Assembly (NCBI GenBank): GCA_020631355.1
Contig: JAHDHL010000008.1
Coordinates: forward strand, 65,928-129,927
DNA length: 64,000 nucleotides
From: Saprospiraceae bacterium
GTDB taxonomy: Bacteria > Bacteroidota > Bacteroidia > Chitinophagales > Saprospiraceae
Reading direction: 5' to 3'
Below the pieces are notes generated by a model. The model did no database searches. It had not been told where the DNA came from and saw only the letters and a program-made list of their open reading frames with translations. The position numbers and the translations under genes were made by a program. This document shows, one piece after another, positions 52,455 to 61,720 of the stretch; the stretch's first letter is position 1, and each line of letters begins with the position of its first letter.

Positions 52455-53447
52455 ATGCGAATATTCATACTAGTCATAACAATCTTGATTTGCTTTTCAC
52501 ATTCGGGCAAAGCCCAGTGTGATTTTTATGGAGCTATTACAGGGCTCTCAGTATCAGGGGCTACTGCCGGGGATAATACACAGGAATATGTATTGGTTTC
52601 GGTATACACAGGCAATATTCTGTCCGTTGGCAGTACCCCTGATTTTAGTGCATTGTCTCCGGGCGATTATCAAGTTTATGCCATTAATTATGAGGGGCTA
52701 CGACCCTCCGAAGTCACCGTCGGACAACCTTGGTCCGGTACTGGTGCCATCTCCACATGTTTTGATGCTTCTGCTCCATATAATGCTACGGTTTGCAATA
52801 CCAATACACCTTGTGAATTCATCAATGATATTACGGGACTTTCTGTATCAGGGGCTACTGCTGGGGATAATACCCAAGAGTATGTATTGGTTTCAGGAGA
52901 AACGGGCAACATCCTCGAGATTAATCCTACTCCTGATTTTATGGGATTGAATGGTGGGAATTATTTGATTTATGGAATAAATTATGAGGGCATTCGACCT
53001 ACTGAGATTGCAGTGGGTCAACCTTGGTCAGCCACCGTGGCCATCGCTTCCTGCTTTGATGCCACAGCTCCTTATAGTACCAATGTTTGTGAGGATTTCT
53101 GTGAAAATGAACCTTTGGTCGTCTCCACCTCGGGTTTTACAACTACAGGAGCATTCAGCCAAACTTATATTCTGGTGGATATATCATTGGATGAGGTCAT
53201 TGGGCTGAATAATACAGGAACATTCGATGCCTCCTTACTATCAGCTAATGACCAATTGGAAATCTACGCACTCAATACGGATGATGCTACCTTATTAGCA
53301 ACCATCTCTGATGGTGTAACTTGGTCTGCTATTGAATCTGATATACCCAATTACTGTGCGGATTTGCTCGGCCCTCGCTCAATCATCATTCTATCGAGTA
53401 CGGATGGTGCTTGTTGTGATACAACCGTAAAAGGATTCCTAAGATAA
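52455..53447 (+). CDS. Secreted protein with tandem 98-residue repeats
   Basis: A 330-residue protein from the ATG at 52455, with signal MRIFILVITILICFSHSGKA; a TTG at 52449 is an alternative. The mature part has two near-identical units that start ITGLSVSGATAGDNTQEYVLVS, in part, and end with CFDAxAPY, plus a third degenerate unit (SGFTTTGAFSQTYILVD). Each unit has a Cys near its end. No sorting domain of either T9SS type is visible. It follows 51087-52448 closely and may act with it on the surface. The function is unknown. Confidence 0.85.
   Translation: MRIFILVITILICFSHSGKAQCDFYGAITGLSVSGATAGDNTQEYVLVSVYTGNILSVGSTPDFSALSPGDYQVYAINYEGLRPSEVTVGQPWSGTGAISTCFDASAPYNATVCNTNTPCEFINDITGLSVSGATAGDNTQEYVLVSGETGNILEINPTPDFMGLNGGNYLIYGINYEGIRPTEIAVGQPWSATVAIASCFDATAPYSTNVCEDFCENEPLVVSTSGFTTTGAFSQTYILVDISLDEVIGLNNTGTFDASLLSANDQLEIYALNTDDATLLATISDGVTWSAIESDIPNYCADLLGPRSIIILSSTDGACCDTTVKGFLR
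52536..53123 (+). repeat. Tandem in-frame 294-bp repeat, two copies
   Basis: The unit from ATTAC at 52536 recurs at 52830, a period of 294 bases (98 codons), and the two remain similar at the nucleotide level, for instance across the GTATCAGGGGCTACTGC core. This indicates a recent duplication inside the gene. Confidence 0.75.
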
Positions 53448-53518
53448 ATATTTTATTTTCAGAAATAATTGAAAGTTTAATAATTTGACTATATCTTTAT
53501 GGTATAAACAGATGAGAT

Positions 53519-54337
53519 ATGGTCAAGAATGCCCAATTATTAATAGATGCGGAATGTCCGATGTGCAATATTTACGGACAATGTTTTAAGCAAATGGGAT
53601 GGGTCGAACCTTCCGTTCTTACGACTTACCAATCTGCTCCTGAAGCCATAGCAGAAAAGATAGACATGGAAAGGGCGAAGTCAGAAATAGCCCTTTATGA
53701 TACGGTCTCAGATACCACACGCTATGGTTTGGATGCACTCATTCATATCGTTTCTCAAAATCGGAAATGGATGGATAGGATACTTCATTTTCCTTTGTTC
53801 TTTTATCCGTTGCTTTTCTTATATCGAATGTTTTCCTTCAATCGGAAAGTCATTGCACCTGCTCGTGCTAAACCATCGCTAAGGGAGTGTGCGCCTACTG
53901 TACATTTAGGATATAGGTGGTTTTACATCATATTTGTGGCCTGTTTCACAGGTTGGATTCTGAATGCCTACACTTTTCATTTGAATGGGATATTGGGATG
54001 GCCGCATGATTGGACAAGGGAACTGTACGTTTGTATCGGCCAAATCATTTGGCAGGGAGTAGCTATTACTTTTTTGGATAAATCCAAGTTCCATCAGTAT
54101 TTGGGCAACATGTCCACGGTATCCATGATCGGAGGTCTTCTGCTGATTCCGATTATCTTTATCGGATCCAATTATATTGTAGATCTCTTACCTTGGTTGT
54201 TTTGTTTTGGTGGGGTAGTGGGAGTCATGTTCATCGAACACATCAGAAGATGTAAATTAATTGGTATCAGTTTGTGGATGACATTTTCTTGGGTCATGTA
54301 CAGGACTGTGGTATTGGCGATTATCCTATTCTTATAA
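53519..54337 (+). CDS. DCC-type thiol-oxidoreductase domain fused to a membrane domain
   Basis: A 272-residue protein. Residues about 5-120 follow the DCC1-like/DUF393 pattern: LLIDAECPMCN with the CPMC pair near the N-terminus, then ALYDTVSDTTRYGLDALIHI and FPLFFYPLLFLYRMF, as in family members. Residues about 140-272 form four membrane helices (YIIFVACFTGWILNA, GQIIWQGVAITFL, GGLLLIPIIFIG, WLFCFGGVVGVMFI and the last VVLAIILFL), which DCC proteins normally lack. A thiol/disulfide function at the membrane is possible. The gene faces the dioxygenase gene across a strong terminator. A weak TTG-N20-TATCTTTA promoter-like pair lies at 53469-53499. Confidence 0.85.
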   Translation: MVKNAQLLIDAECPMCNIYGQCFKQMGWVEPSVLTTYQSAPEAIAEKIDMERAKSEIALYDTVSDTTRYGLDALIHIVSQNRKWMDRILHFPLFFYPLLFLYRMFSFNRKVIAPARAKPSLRECAPTVHLGYRWFYIIFVACFTGWILNAYTFHLNGILGWPHDWTRELYVCIGQIIWQGVAITFLDKSKFHQYLGNMSTVSMIGGLLLIPIIFIGSNYIVDLLPWLFCFGGVVGVMFIEHIRRCKLIGISLWMTFSWVMYRTVVLAIILFL

Positions 54338-54346
54338 GACAATATG

Positions 54347-54377
54347 ACAAGCGTCATCCCAGTGGGATGACGCTTGT
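54347..54377. terminator. Bidirectional terminator
   Basis: Perfect 14-bp stem ACAAGCGTCATCCC/GGGATGACGCTTGT (54347-54360 with 54364-54377) between two convergent genes, able to serve both. Confidence 0.9.
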
Positions 54378-54387
54378 TCTGAATATC

Positions 54388-55068
54388 CTATTTCTTGTAA
54401 ATGATATCGGATCTAAGGACATACTTTTTTCCGGAAGTCACCTCTGAACCCTCATGTGAGAGCAGATGGTCGAAGAATAGGGCCTTACCAACCTTAGGCT
54501 GTATGATTCTATTGGGAATCAATTTTCGTTGGCCGCTTTTCTTCTTTTCGAAGAAAGTCGTAGCGCCTCCGTCCAGATTTTCATTGAGATAAATCATAAA
54601 GGTATAAAGGGTGATTTTACCATCCCCCAAATCCATTCGCTCATCCACATGTGGAGTGAATATACCTCCTGTTGGATATTCATATACCCTGAATCTCCAA
54701 TTCAGACCCCATTTTGTATGGTTATTGAATTTGGATGGTGCGAGATGTCCCATTCTGTCCCAAAGCAAGCGGGCCAATTCAGTATCCTCAAAAATGACCC
54801 TCAAGTTATTTCTGGTCTTCTCCTTGACTCTATAAATATCCTGACCCACTGCTAATCCCGCTGGCTGGAATCCCAATTCACTGGCAAACGAAATGAGTTC
54901 CTTGCATTCCATTTTAGTCATTAGTTGTTGGATGGTGTGAATGTTTTTTTGTGGGTAATCTTTTCTTTTCCATTTGATGGAATAAGCATCATCCATTTTT
55001 TTGAATGATACCATATGTGGCTGCACAACAAAATGCTTGTTACCAATATCTTGATTTAGTGTCTTCAC
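54388..55068 (-). CDS. 2OG-Fe(II) oxygenase, prolyl-4-hydroxylase-like
   Basis: A 226-residue non-haem iron enzyme. The facial triad is visible: H140-V-D142 in FTPHVDER, and distal His205 in FFDHLLSHEGSEV, with a basic residue about ten positions further on (KKYVLRSDI) to bind 2-oxoglutarate. Such enzymes hydroxylate proteins or small molecules with O2 and release CO2 and succinate. The C-terminal half is close to the prolyl-4-hydroxylase alpha group (TLYTFMIYLNE, GGATTFF). There is no signal peptide, so it is cytoplasmic. The target is unknown; it is transcribed alone. Confidence 0.92.
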   Translation of the reverse strand: MKTLNQDIGNKHFVVQPHMVSFKKMDDAYSIKWKRKDYPQKNIHTIQQLMTKMECKELISFASELGFQPAGLAVGQDIYRVKEKTRNNLRVIFEDTELARLLWDRMGHLAPSKFNNHTKWGLNWRFRVYEYPTGGIFTPHVDERMDLGDGKITLYTFMIYLNENLDGGATTFFEKKKSGQRKLIPNRIIQPKVGKALFFDHLLSHEGSEVTSGKKYVLRSDIIYKK

Positions 55069-55741
55069 GGTAAAATGAATTTGGAATCTTTCAGGAAATT
55101 AAATGCTGAAGATGTTCTGAGTAAAATAAAGGAATAATATAACTACTGGATTATGTAGTGTACTCAGTAAAAGAAGATATGTGCAAGTGTAGTAAGCATT
55201 TCTCTATCAAGAATAATTAAATGACCAATAGGGTAGGGCCACACTAAATGAACAGGGTTTTCTTATGGAAAGTTCCATTTGAAAATACTTTTTCTAGTGA
55301 ATCTGATTTTTTTGTATTATTTATTATATAAATAATACAGGGAAAAAGGCTAATAAAAAATATAACCAAAAACTTGACTTTTATATTTATTTTGCTTATA
55401 CTAATAATATATGAGTCACACAGTACATCACATTATTCATTTCTTTTATAATACTACAAAGAAATATCTCCCATAGCTTCGTTGGGAATAATTACCTATT
55501 TGGATTTTATGAATCAATATGAATAATTAATTCTTTCTGTCATTATTCCATATTGAAAAAAGTACTTTCAATCATTTGTATTGATGTATTCTTTTTTTAT
55601 TCCATTTAGTTGGTATCGGATTTTTAGTATGATTTCAGAATTGGTTCTTTGAAAAAAAGAATAATCATTTCTGAATACATCTGCACATATTCAACACAAG
55701 TTGAGTATCCTTTCTATTTTTTAATCTTTAAAATTATAATA
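55069..55741. other. Long A+T-rich intergenic region, 673 bp
   Basis: This holds the divergent starts of the dioxygenase and the small exported protein genes. It is strongly A+T-rich in 55250-55740 and contains no coding frame longer than noise, no tRNA and no long inverted repeat. A frame starting at 55649 runs into the next gene, but its first 31 codons are not protein-like, so the ATG at 55742 is preferred. Confidence 0.35.
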
Positions 55742-56260
55742 ATGAAATACCTATCATTAATAACCTTATTCATTTTTTCTTCCCTTGCGACCTTGAAAGC
55801 CCAGGATGAACAATTTACCCACTTCAGAGGATTGGAGATAGGGGATTATATGTATGGAAATAATCTTGTGATGATGGATTCCGGTTATGAGGAATTGGTC
55901 TATCATGGAACACAGGATAATATCATGTATTACTTCAAGGAACATGAAGACCTGAGTATCGGTACAGCGAATTTGGAAATGATTTTTTATCTCTTTGATA
56001 AGGACGGGAAATTCAGGGGTGTACAATTCGAGGGATATCCAAAAAGTAAGGACGATATGTTATTCATCCTTGAAAATAAATTTGGTAAATCCCCTCTATA
56101 CTATCAGAACAAGGAAGTCAATTATCATCAATGGTACACGGAAAATGGTGTACATATTAAATTCTATGAAAATGAGGATGACGATTTTATTGTCTACATC
56201 ATCAATGAACCCATGTCACCTGAAAACAAGGAAATCAATCAGGAAGTTACTGATTTCTAA
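55742..56260 (+). CDS. Small exported protein of unknown function
   Basis: A 172-residue protein from the ATG at 55742, with signal MKYLSLITLFIFSSLATLKA and cleavage before Q. The mature part is acidic, with several short beta strands (FTHFRGLEIGDYMYGNN, YGN through MMDSGYEELVYHG, VHIKFYENEDDDFIVYIIN). No conserved domain is recognised. It stands 93 bp upstream of the MscS-type channel gene on the same strand. Confidence 0.85.
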   Translation: MKYLSLITLFIFSSLATLKAQDEQFTHFRGLEIGDYMYGNNLVMMDSGYEELVYHGTQDNIMYYFKEHEDLSIGTANLEMIFYLFDKDGKFRGVQFEGYPKSKDDMLFILENKFGKSPLYYQNKEVNYHQWYTENGVHIKFYENEDDDFIVYIINEPMSPENKEINQEVTDF

Positions 56261-56353
56261 TCCACGTGATAATATCAGAATACGATAACAAAACAACTTG
56301 AGGAATATAACCCGGACCAGCACAATTTTTTTTAATAAAACACACAGTCATAA

Positions 56354-57328
56354 ATGAAAAGTATAATAGATAATATAGTAGAACAATTCCATGAATACGT
56401 TGGTATCTGGATCAATCAAATCATTTCCTATCTACCCGGGGTATTATTATCCGTAGGATTATTATTCGCATCGGTTTGGTTGTCAAGATGGTTGAAAAAG
56501 AAAACGAAATCCCTAGCAGATAACTATGTAAAAGATGAAAGTATCGCCAGTCTTTTATCCACAATGGTTTCGAGTATGACCCTATTGGGAGCATTGGTCG
56601 TCATATTGATGATTTTGGATTTGGATGAGGCATTGACATCCATTCTTGCCACTGCAGGTGTAGTGGGACTTGCCGTTGGCATGGCCTTACAGGATCCGAT
56701 GATTAATACCTTTTCCGGTATAGCCATGTCCATTCGGAATTTTTATAACATTGGAGATTGGATTTCCACCAACGGGACTGACGGACAAATCAAGGACATT
56801 AAACTCAGATGGACTGAGCTCCAAAAACCATCAGGCGAACGTATTTTTATTCCCAATAAAATGATTGTAAGTAATCCTGTAGAGAATTATAGTATTGCAG
56901 GACGAAGACAAATACAAATCGATTGTGGTATCGCATATGATTCGTCCCTGACCAAAGTCAAGCAAATTGCAATTGATACCATCGTCAGGAATTTTGATTA
57001 TGTGAAAAAAGAGGAGGATGTCGTTTTCTTCTTTCATAATTTCGGCGATAGCTCCATTGATTTTACATTGAGATTTTGGATAGAGACCAAGTCCATGTTA
57101 GAATATAAAATGAATAAGAGCCATGCCATCATTGCCTTGAAAAATGCATTCGATAAGAATGATATTTCAATACCATTTCCTACCCGGACATTGGATATTG
57201 ATTGGAGCGTTGCTGAAAATGAAAGCAGTGATGCATACATGCCACCAAAAAGAAATAATAAACCGAGAAGGAGCGTACCGAATAAGAATCCTTTTTGGAA
57301 CCAAACATTTAATCAGATTAAGTCATAA
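56354..57328 (+). CDS. MscS-family mechanosensitive channel
   Basis: A 324-residue small-conductance mechanosensitive channel. Three membrane helices: about 24-46, 62-84 and 90-120, the last with the pore sequence TAGVVGLAVGMALQDPM. The cytoplasmic beta domain follows, with GDWIS, IKDIKLRWTELQKPSGERIFIPN and NPVENYS, then the alpha/beta end. The length is near E. coli MscS (286 residues) with a basic C-terminal tail (KRNNKPRRS). It opens when membrane tension rises and protects against osmotic downshock. A terminator follows. Confidence 0.95.
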   Translation: MKSIIDNIVEQFHEYVGIWINQIISYLPGVLLSVGLLFASVWLSRWLKKKTKSLADNYVKDESIASLLSTMVSSMTLLGALVVILMILDLDEALTSILATAGVVGLAVGMALQDPMINTFSGIAMSIRNFYNIGDWISTNGTDGQIKDIKLRWTELQKPSGERIFIPNKMIVSNPVENYSIAGRRQIQIDCGIAYDSSLTKVKQIAIDTIVRNFDYVKKEEDVVFFFHNFGDSSIDFTLRFWIETKSMLEYKMNKSHAIIALKNAFDKNDISIPFPTRTLDIDWSVAENESSDAYMPPKRNNKPRRSVPNKNPFWNQTFNQIKS

Positions 57329-57342
57329 TGATTGTGGTTTTT

Positions 57343-57376
57343 ACCTCTGCCAACTTGTTTTGGTAGGGGTTTTTTA
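57343..57376 (+). terminator. Terminator after the MscS gene
   Basis: ACCTCTGCCAA pairs with TTGGTAGGGGT (57343-57353 with 57360-57370), with two mismatches, followed by a T-tract. Confidence 0.85.
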
Positions 57377-57388
57377 AATGGCCTTATA

Positions 57389-58012
57389 TTATTCCAGAAT
57401 AATAACATCTCCGTCCCTAAGTGCTTTGAATAACCACTGATTATCAATGCATCGTTGTATTTCTTTTCCGATGGCTTCTGATTCGAAATGGTCCGAGTCA
57501 TAATGGGGCATCAAGGCATAATTGAAAACACCAAGTCCCTCATAAATTGGGGATTGAATTTCAGGAAAAGGAAAATTATCAGGATCATCAACCATTTCAA
57601 TCGGTTTTAATGATTCACAGAGTATACAAATACCAGCACTATATCCGCCGTAAAGAAAATCCTTTCTATTTTTCAATTCCTCAAAAATAGTATCGAATCC
57701 ACTGAGGCGCATGGCCATTCTCAATACGAATGTATTTCCACCACTGACCCAAAGACTACCCAGGGAATTGATTTTCTCACGCAATGCATCCTCCTTGTTG
57801 AAATATGATTTTAAATCCAATGCTTCTGCTTCGAATCCCAATTCATTCAGAAAATGAATTTCCTCTTTTTGGTATTGTGCTGCAATCTCAGGACTAGCAC
57901 CTACCCAATCCCTTGAGTTATTGATGTGGCCTAGTTTGGGATTTTCGGGCTTCAATTTTTGCAATACCTCAACCTGATTGCCGAATTTGTATGAAGAAAG
58001 ATAATATTTCAT
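57389..58012 (-). CDS. S51-family peptidase (dipeptidase E-like)
   Basis: A 207-residue serine peptidase of the type 1 glutamine-amidotransferase-like fold. The nucleophile Ser125 sits in the elbow YGGYSAGICIL, with the upstream SLWVSGGNTFVLRMAMR that forms the oxyanion and substrate wall. The His-containing NYALMPHYDSDH, near the end, is also conserved. Family members cut dipeptides with an N-terminal aspartate; whether this one does is not certain. It lacks a signal peptide and is cytoplasmic. It ends opposite the MscS gene, sharing the terminator region. Confidence 0.92.
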   Translation of the reverse strand: MKYYLSSYKFGNQVEVLQKLKPENPKLGHINNSRDWVGASPEIAAQYQKEEIHFLNELGFEAEALDLKSYFNKEDALREKINSLGSLWVSGGNTFVLRMAMRLSGFDTIFEELKNRKDFLYGGYSAGICILCESLKPIEMVDDPDNFPFPEIQSPIYEGLGVFNYALMPHYDSDHFESEAIGKEIQRCIDNQWLFKALRDGDVIILE

Positions 58013-58111
58013 GGAGTTAGGGTTTTGGGGATATTTTTGAATCCTAGATTATAAATAAGCAATATGTTGTCTTCATCATGATTCCACAATATTTTATGGA
58101 TTAGGTAATCA

Positions 58112-61100
58112 TTATAATATTAATGTACCCTGATAATGTTTTGGTTTGATTTCAATTTCCTGCATACCACCTGTAAGTACAAAATGCATGAAGAACCTAC
58201 ATCGCTTTTCCGGAAATTCTTGTTGTAATGCCAATTGGACCAAGTAAAACCAATCACATAATTCCTGTGCCTGTTTCTTCCATTTTTTGTGGTTGCCGGA
58301 AAATGATGAATGCTGTATGACACAAACCATTTTTTCATTGACCAATAAGGCATCGATACTTGTAGAGAATTTCCTACCATCCTTAATCAGATTGATTGGA
58401 TAATGCTTGAACCATTGTTGGGCTTGGATATTATTCTCTACCCAATTCATATAATGATTCACATGTGAGATGAGCTCCATATACGAAACTTCATCCAAGA
58501 TATGATATCGACTTAGGATTCGTTCCGCAGCTGCCATTCGCTGACCGTCAGAATAGGTCGGTAAATCAAATGACAGAAACGATTGTATCACCTTTGAAAT
58601 GGTAAAGGGGGAAACATCCTCCACTTCCTTGAAAGGGATTCCGAATTCAGATTGTTGGATTAATCTGAAATCATATTCATGATAGAATTCCTTCTTATCA
58701 TAGGCAATATGATAGGATTGTGTGAATGCCTTTTTTCCTTTCCTTTCCTGTTGGGTGGAGATGGCCTCCAATGGCCTCGGATGATGTTCAAGAGTAACAG
58801 GCAGTAAGGACGTTTCCGAATCTATCATCATCGTCTTGCCTTTCCATTCCCAGGGGGTCTCGAATGAACGAGGATCGAGAGTGGGTTGGTCATCACCCTC
58901 TAAACCGTGCCATGTACGATTGAGCCATTTCATGGATTTTTTTCTGGATGTGAATACCAAATAATCCCTTGCACGGGTAATACCCACATACATCAACCTC
59001 GATTCTTCCTGTATGGCCTTGGAAATGGCCAGTTTCTTCACATCTGATTGGTCCAGCCTGACTTGTAGGTTGGTTTTCTGGAATTGCCTACCATAGGGAT
59101 GTCTCCAAAAACGGATATAACGATTCGCGGATAGATTCTCCAAATCCACTTCGTCAGAATCCGAAGCGACTGTTGCTCCCCAGATACTATCCCTGAGGCT
59201 GCCCTCAAGGCTATGCAGAATCACCATGGGCCATTCCAATCCCTTACTCTTGTGATAAGTCAGTACATTGACCGCATCAGGTTGCTCACTGGAACCCTGG
59301 GCATCCTGTTCATTGGCAGCCATATCATTGAGCCATAGAAGAAAACCACCTAGGGATGCTCCTGTATGTAATCGATTACAAGCATCCTCATACTTATCTG
59401 CGAATTGTCGGAGCATGTCCACATTGTCGCACCTTTGTTCGGGATTTCCCCATGCAATGATGATACGCCTCAGGTCGAGGTCTTCCAATATCAGATTCAG
59501 GATTTCTGCACCTGATAATTCCGTGATTTCAGAACGCAACTCGTCCAGGCGCTGGATGTAGGGATTATCGTATTCCCATTTTTTCGAATGGCCTTCCTGT
59601 TGTATCCTATCTTCCATCCATTGGATTCGGCTATCAATGATTTCCTCCAAAGGTTTGGAAGAAGCCAGAAACGTGATTTCAGCTACGGAAAGCGAATCAT
59701 ATTGGTTCAGGAGGTATTTGAGACAGGACAGTACCAGCTTGGCTTCGGGAGTTTCCAATAGCCCATTCCTAGAGATGGCAGCCTTGAGTCCCTGATGATG
59801 CAATGCACCCGCCATTTCAAGACATTGTTTATTGGAACGACAAAGTACTGCAATGTCTCCTGCTTGTATCGGACGGTATGCGTCACCACCGGCATTCACA
59901 TAAGGCTTACGTTCGATGATTTCACGGATACTCTTTGCGATGCACTTCTCCATCCAAGGACGTGCCGGGGGAGTTTTCTTCCCTCCCTCATGTTCGTAAT
60001 GCCAATGAATCAGTCCTGTTCCCATTTCTATGGGTTCGTCCGTATTATTGGATGAGACATTGCTTGCGCTTACTCTACGCTTAGGAATGAGGGCAATTCT
60101 TTCTTCTGGCAAATCAGGGAATGCCTTGACGAATATGGCATTGGAAGCATGGACGAGGTCTTCCCTAGACCGCCAAGAGAATTCTTGGATATCCTCGGGT
60201 TTGATGCCGCCTGTCTTTTCGATGATGGCTTGCATGAGTTCGGGTTCCGCACCACGGAAACCATAAATGGATTGTTTAGGGTCACCCACCCAGATGGAAT
60301 GGTTGGCCATTTGGGTGAGTTTCCAGAATATTTCCAATTGTATGGGACTCGTATCTTGGAATTCATCAACCATCAATAGGTCGATTTCGGCAGACAGGAC
60401 CTTGTGGACATCAGGGTGATCCAATAGCCGCTTCACTTGGGTTTCCATATCAATATAGTCAATGAGGCCCCTTTTCTGTTTGAATTTTTCGTATTCCTCA
60501 ATGGCATGGATGGCAATGTCGAAGATGTTATCTATGAATTCCTTGATGTCCTTGAGGAAGTTGGGGTGTTTTTCATGATCCCGGGCGAATTCCTGGATTT
60601 CCTCTACCAAATCCCGACTCTTTGCACCTGTTTTGATTTTGGAAATACTAATCCAATCGTACCAACTCAATTCATCTCCTTTCTTGAGCCTGTCGATGTA
60701 CTTTTTGATATTGGCCTTGGCCGTTTGGGTGGACTTGGTAGTATCGGATTCATTCTCATCAATCGCATCCCATGTATGTTGGAGTAGGGTAGTGCCCCGA
60801 CTAGTGAAATGTTCCTTGGATTGTGGGGATGGGGATGGGAACAAATGCGCAAGGGACTGATAGGATTTTTCCTTACTTTCTTCCAGTTTGTCAATTCCGA
60901 AACCATTGGCCCTGGCCCTATCCACGATATCCTTGACATCCTGTCTCCAATCATAGCTCTCCGTCATACCGATTTTTCGTAGTGATAGTTTTTCGGTAAG
61001 AATTTCCATTTTTTCCACCCTTTCCAGGGTGAGTATGGTAGCCAATGATTGGTTGAAGAATATGTTTTGGTCCTCATCAGCTATGATATCGACACTTGGT

Positions 61101-61384
61101 GATACACCGGCTTCGAAGCAGAATCTCTTGAGCAATTTCACTCCCAGCCCGTGTACGGTTCCGATGAGGGCTCCTGTAAGCCGGTCAGCCAATTCAGGCA
61201 TGCCTTCCTCTAGTAGCTTGACCCTGACCCGTTCCTCCAATTCAGCGGCAGCTTTCTTGGTGAATGTGGTAGCTATGATGCCCTCAGGTTGGACAGTACC
61301 TGATTTGAGCAGGGCTACCATCTCAGTCATCAGGCGATAGGTTTTTCCACTTCCGGCTCCGGCAGAAACAATCTTCAAATTCAT
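58112..61384 (-). CDS. UvrD/AddA-like helicase with a degenerate PD-(D/E)xK-like end
   Basis: A 1090-residue superfamily 1 helicase of the RecB/AddA kind. Motifs are complete: I SAGAGSGKTYRL near residue 7, Ia ATTFTKKAAAELEERV, II LLMVDEFQDTSPIQLE, III SIWVGDPKQSIYGFRGA, V VLTYHKSKGLEW and VI RLMYVGITRARDYLVFTS. The last 100 residues have the layout of the nuclease end seen in relatives (D-x12-IIDHKSFPG-like, then AxxYxxQL), but here read SIDALL (Asp1011), then VIQHSSFSG, with Gln1024 and Ser1026 where Asp and Lys would be. The helicase should be active and the nuclease probably not. No AddB-like partner is encoded in the window. Confidence 0.93.
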   Translation of the reverse strand: MNLKIVSAGAGSGKTYRLMTEMVALLKSGTVQPEGIIATTFTKKAAAELEERVRVKLLEEGMPELADRLTGALIGTVHGLGVKLLKRFCFEAGVSPSVDIIADEDQNIFFNQSLATILTLERVEKMEILTEKLSLRKIGMTESYDWRQDVKDIVDRARANGFGIDKLEESKEKSYQSLAHLFPSPSPQSKEHFTSRGTTLLQHTWDAIDENESDTTKSTQTAKANIKKYIDRLKKGDELSWYDWISISKIKTGAKSRDLVEEIQEFARDHEKHPNFLKDIKEFIDNIFDIAIHAIEEYEKFKQKRGLIDYIDMETQVKRLLDHPDVHKVLSAEIDLLMVDEFQDTSPIQLEIFWKLTQMANHSIWVGDPKQSIYGFRGAEPELMQAIIEKTGGIKPEDIQEFSWRSREDLVHASNAIFVKAFPDLPEERIALIPKRRVSASNVSSNNTDEPIEMGTGLIHWHYEHEGGKKTPPARPWMEKCIAKSIREIIERKPYVNAGGDAYRPIQAGDIAVLCRSNKQCLEMAGALHHQGLKAAISRNGLLETPEAKLVLSCLKYLLNQYDSLSVAEITFLASSKPLEEIIDSRIQWMEDRIQQEGHSKKWEYDNPYIQRLDELRSEITELSGAEILNLILEDLDLRRIIIAWGNPEQRCDNVDMLRQFADKYEDACNRLHTGASLGGFLLWLNDMAANEQDAQGSSEQPDAVNVLTYHKSKGLEWPMVILHSLEGSLRDSIWGATVASDSDEVDLENLSANRYIRFWRHPYGRQFQKTNLQVRLDQSDVKKLAISKAIQEESRLMYVGITRARDYLVFTSRKKSMKWLNRTWHGLEGDDQPTLDPRSFETPWEWKGKTMMIDSETSLLPVTLEHHPRPLEAISTQQERKGKKAFTQSYHIAYDKKEFYHEYDFRLIQQSEFGIPFKEVEDVSPFTISKVIQSFLSFDLPTYSDGQRMAAAERILSRYHILDEVSYMELISHVNHYMNWVENNIQAQQWFKHYPINLIKDGRKFSTSIDALLVNEKMVCVIQHSSFSGNHKKWKKQAQELCDWFYLVQLALQQEFPEKRCRFFMHFVLTGGMQEIEIKPKHYQGTLIL

Positions 61385-61654
61385 GGAATGAGTTAGTTGG
61401 TCGATTAAGGAATTGAATCCGGTGTAAATTTAACAGTTTGAATCAGTTCTCAGTGAAGTTGCTTGAAAATGTTTCCGTCATGTATGATTCCCTACGGGAA
61501 TGTCCTATTGGTATAACCCGGCGTTGGGACTTTACGTTCCTAGATAATCAGCTTTTTCGGCCTTGAATCATAGCTGAAAAGTGGGGGGTAACCGTTCGTC
61601 GTGCTATTCCCTATTGGAATCTGATGGGCTTGGGTATTGCAGTGGGGTAGGATA
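61385..61654. other. Intergenic region upstream of the Cys/Lys-rich gene
   Basis: The stretch 61440-61654 is richer in G+C than most gaps in the window and contains short self-complementary pieces. No coding frame was found. A structured RNA is possible but nothing familiar is recognised. Confidence 0.25.
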
Positions 61655-61686
61655 GGATACTGCGGGATGTTAAAACCGCAGTATCC
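61655..61686 (+). terminator. Strong hairpin upstream of the small gene
   Basis: Perfect 11-bp stem GGATACTGCGG/CCGCAGTATCC (61655-61665 with 61676-61686), followed by TTATTT. It could end a short transcript starting upstream, since no plus-strand gene precedes it within 4 kb. Confidence 0.6.
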
Positions 61687-61720
61687 TTATTTAAATCTAG
61701 TCTAATTAATAATAATGTTG

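Noticed and set aside
52536-53123. CRISPR-like or satellite repeat
   Set aside because: The repeats are 294 bp, directly adjacent, in frame and coding, so they are protein domain repeats.
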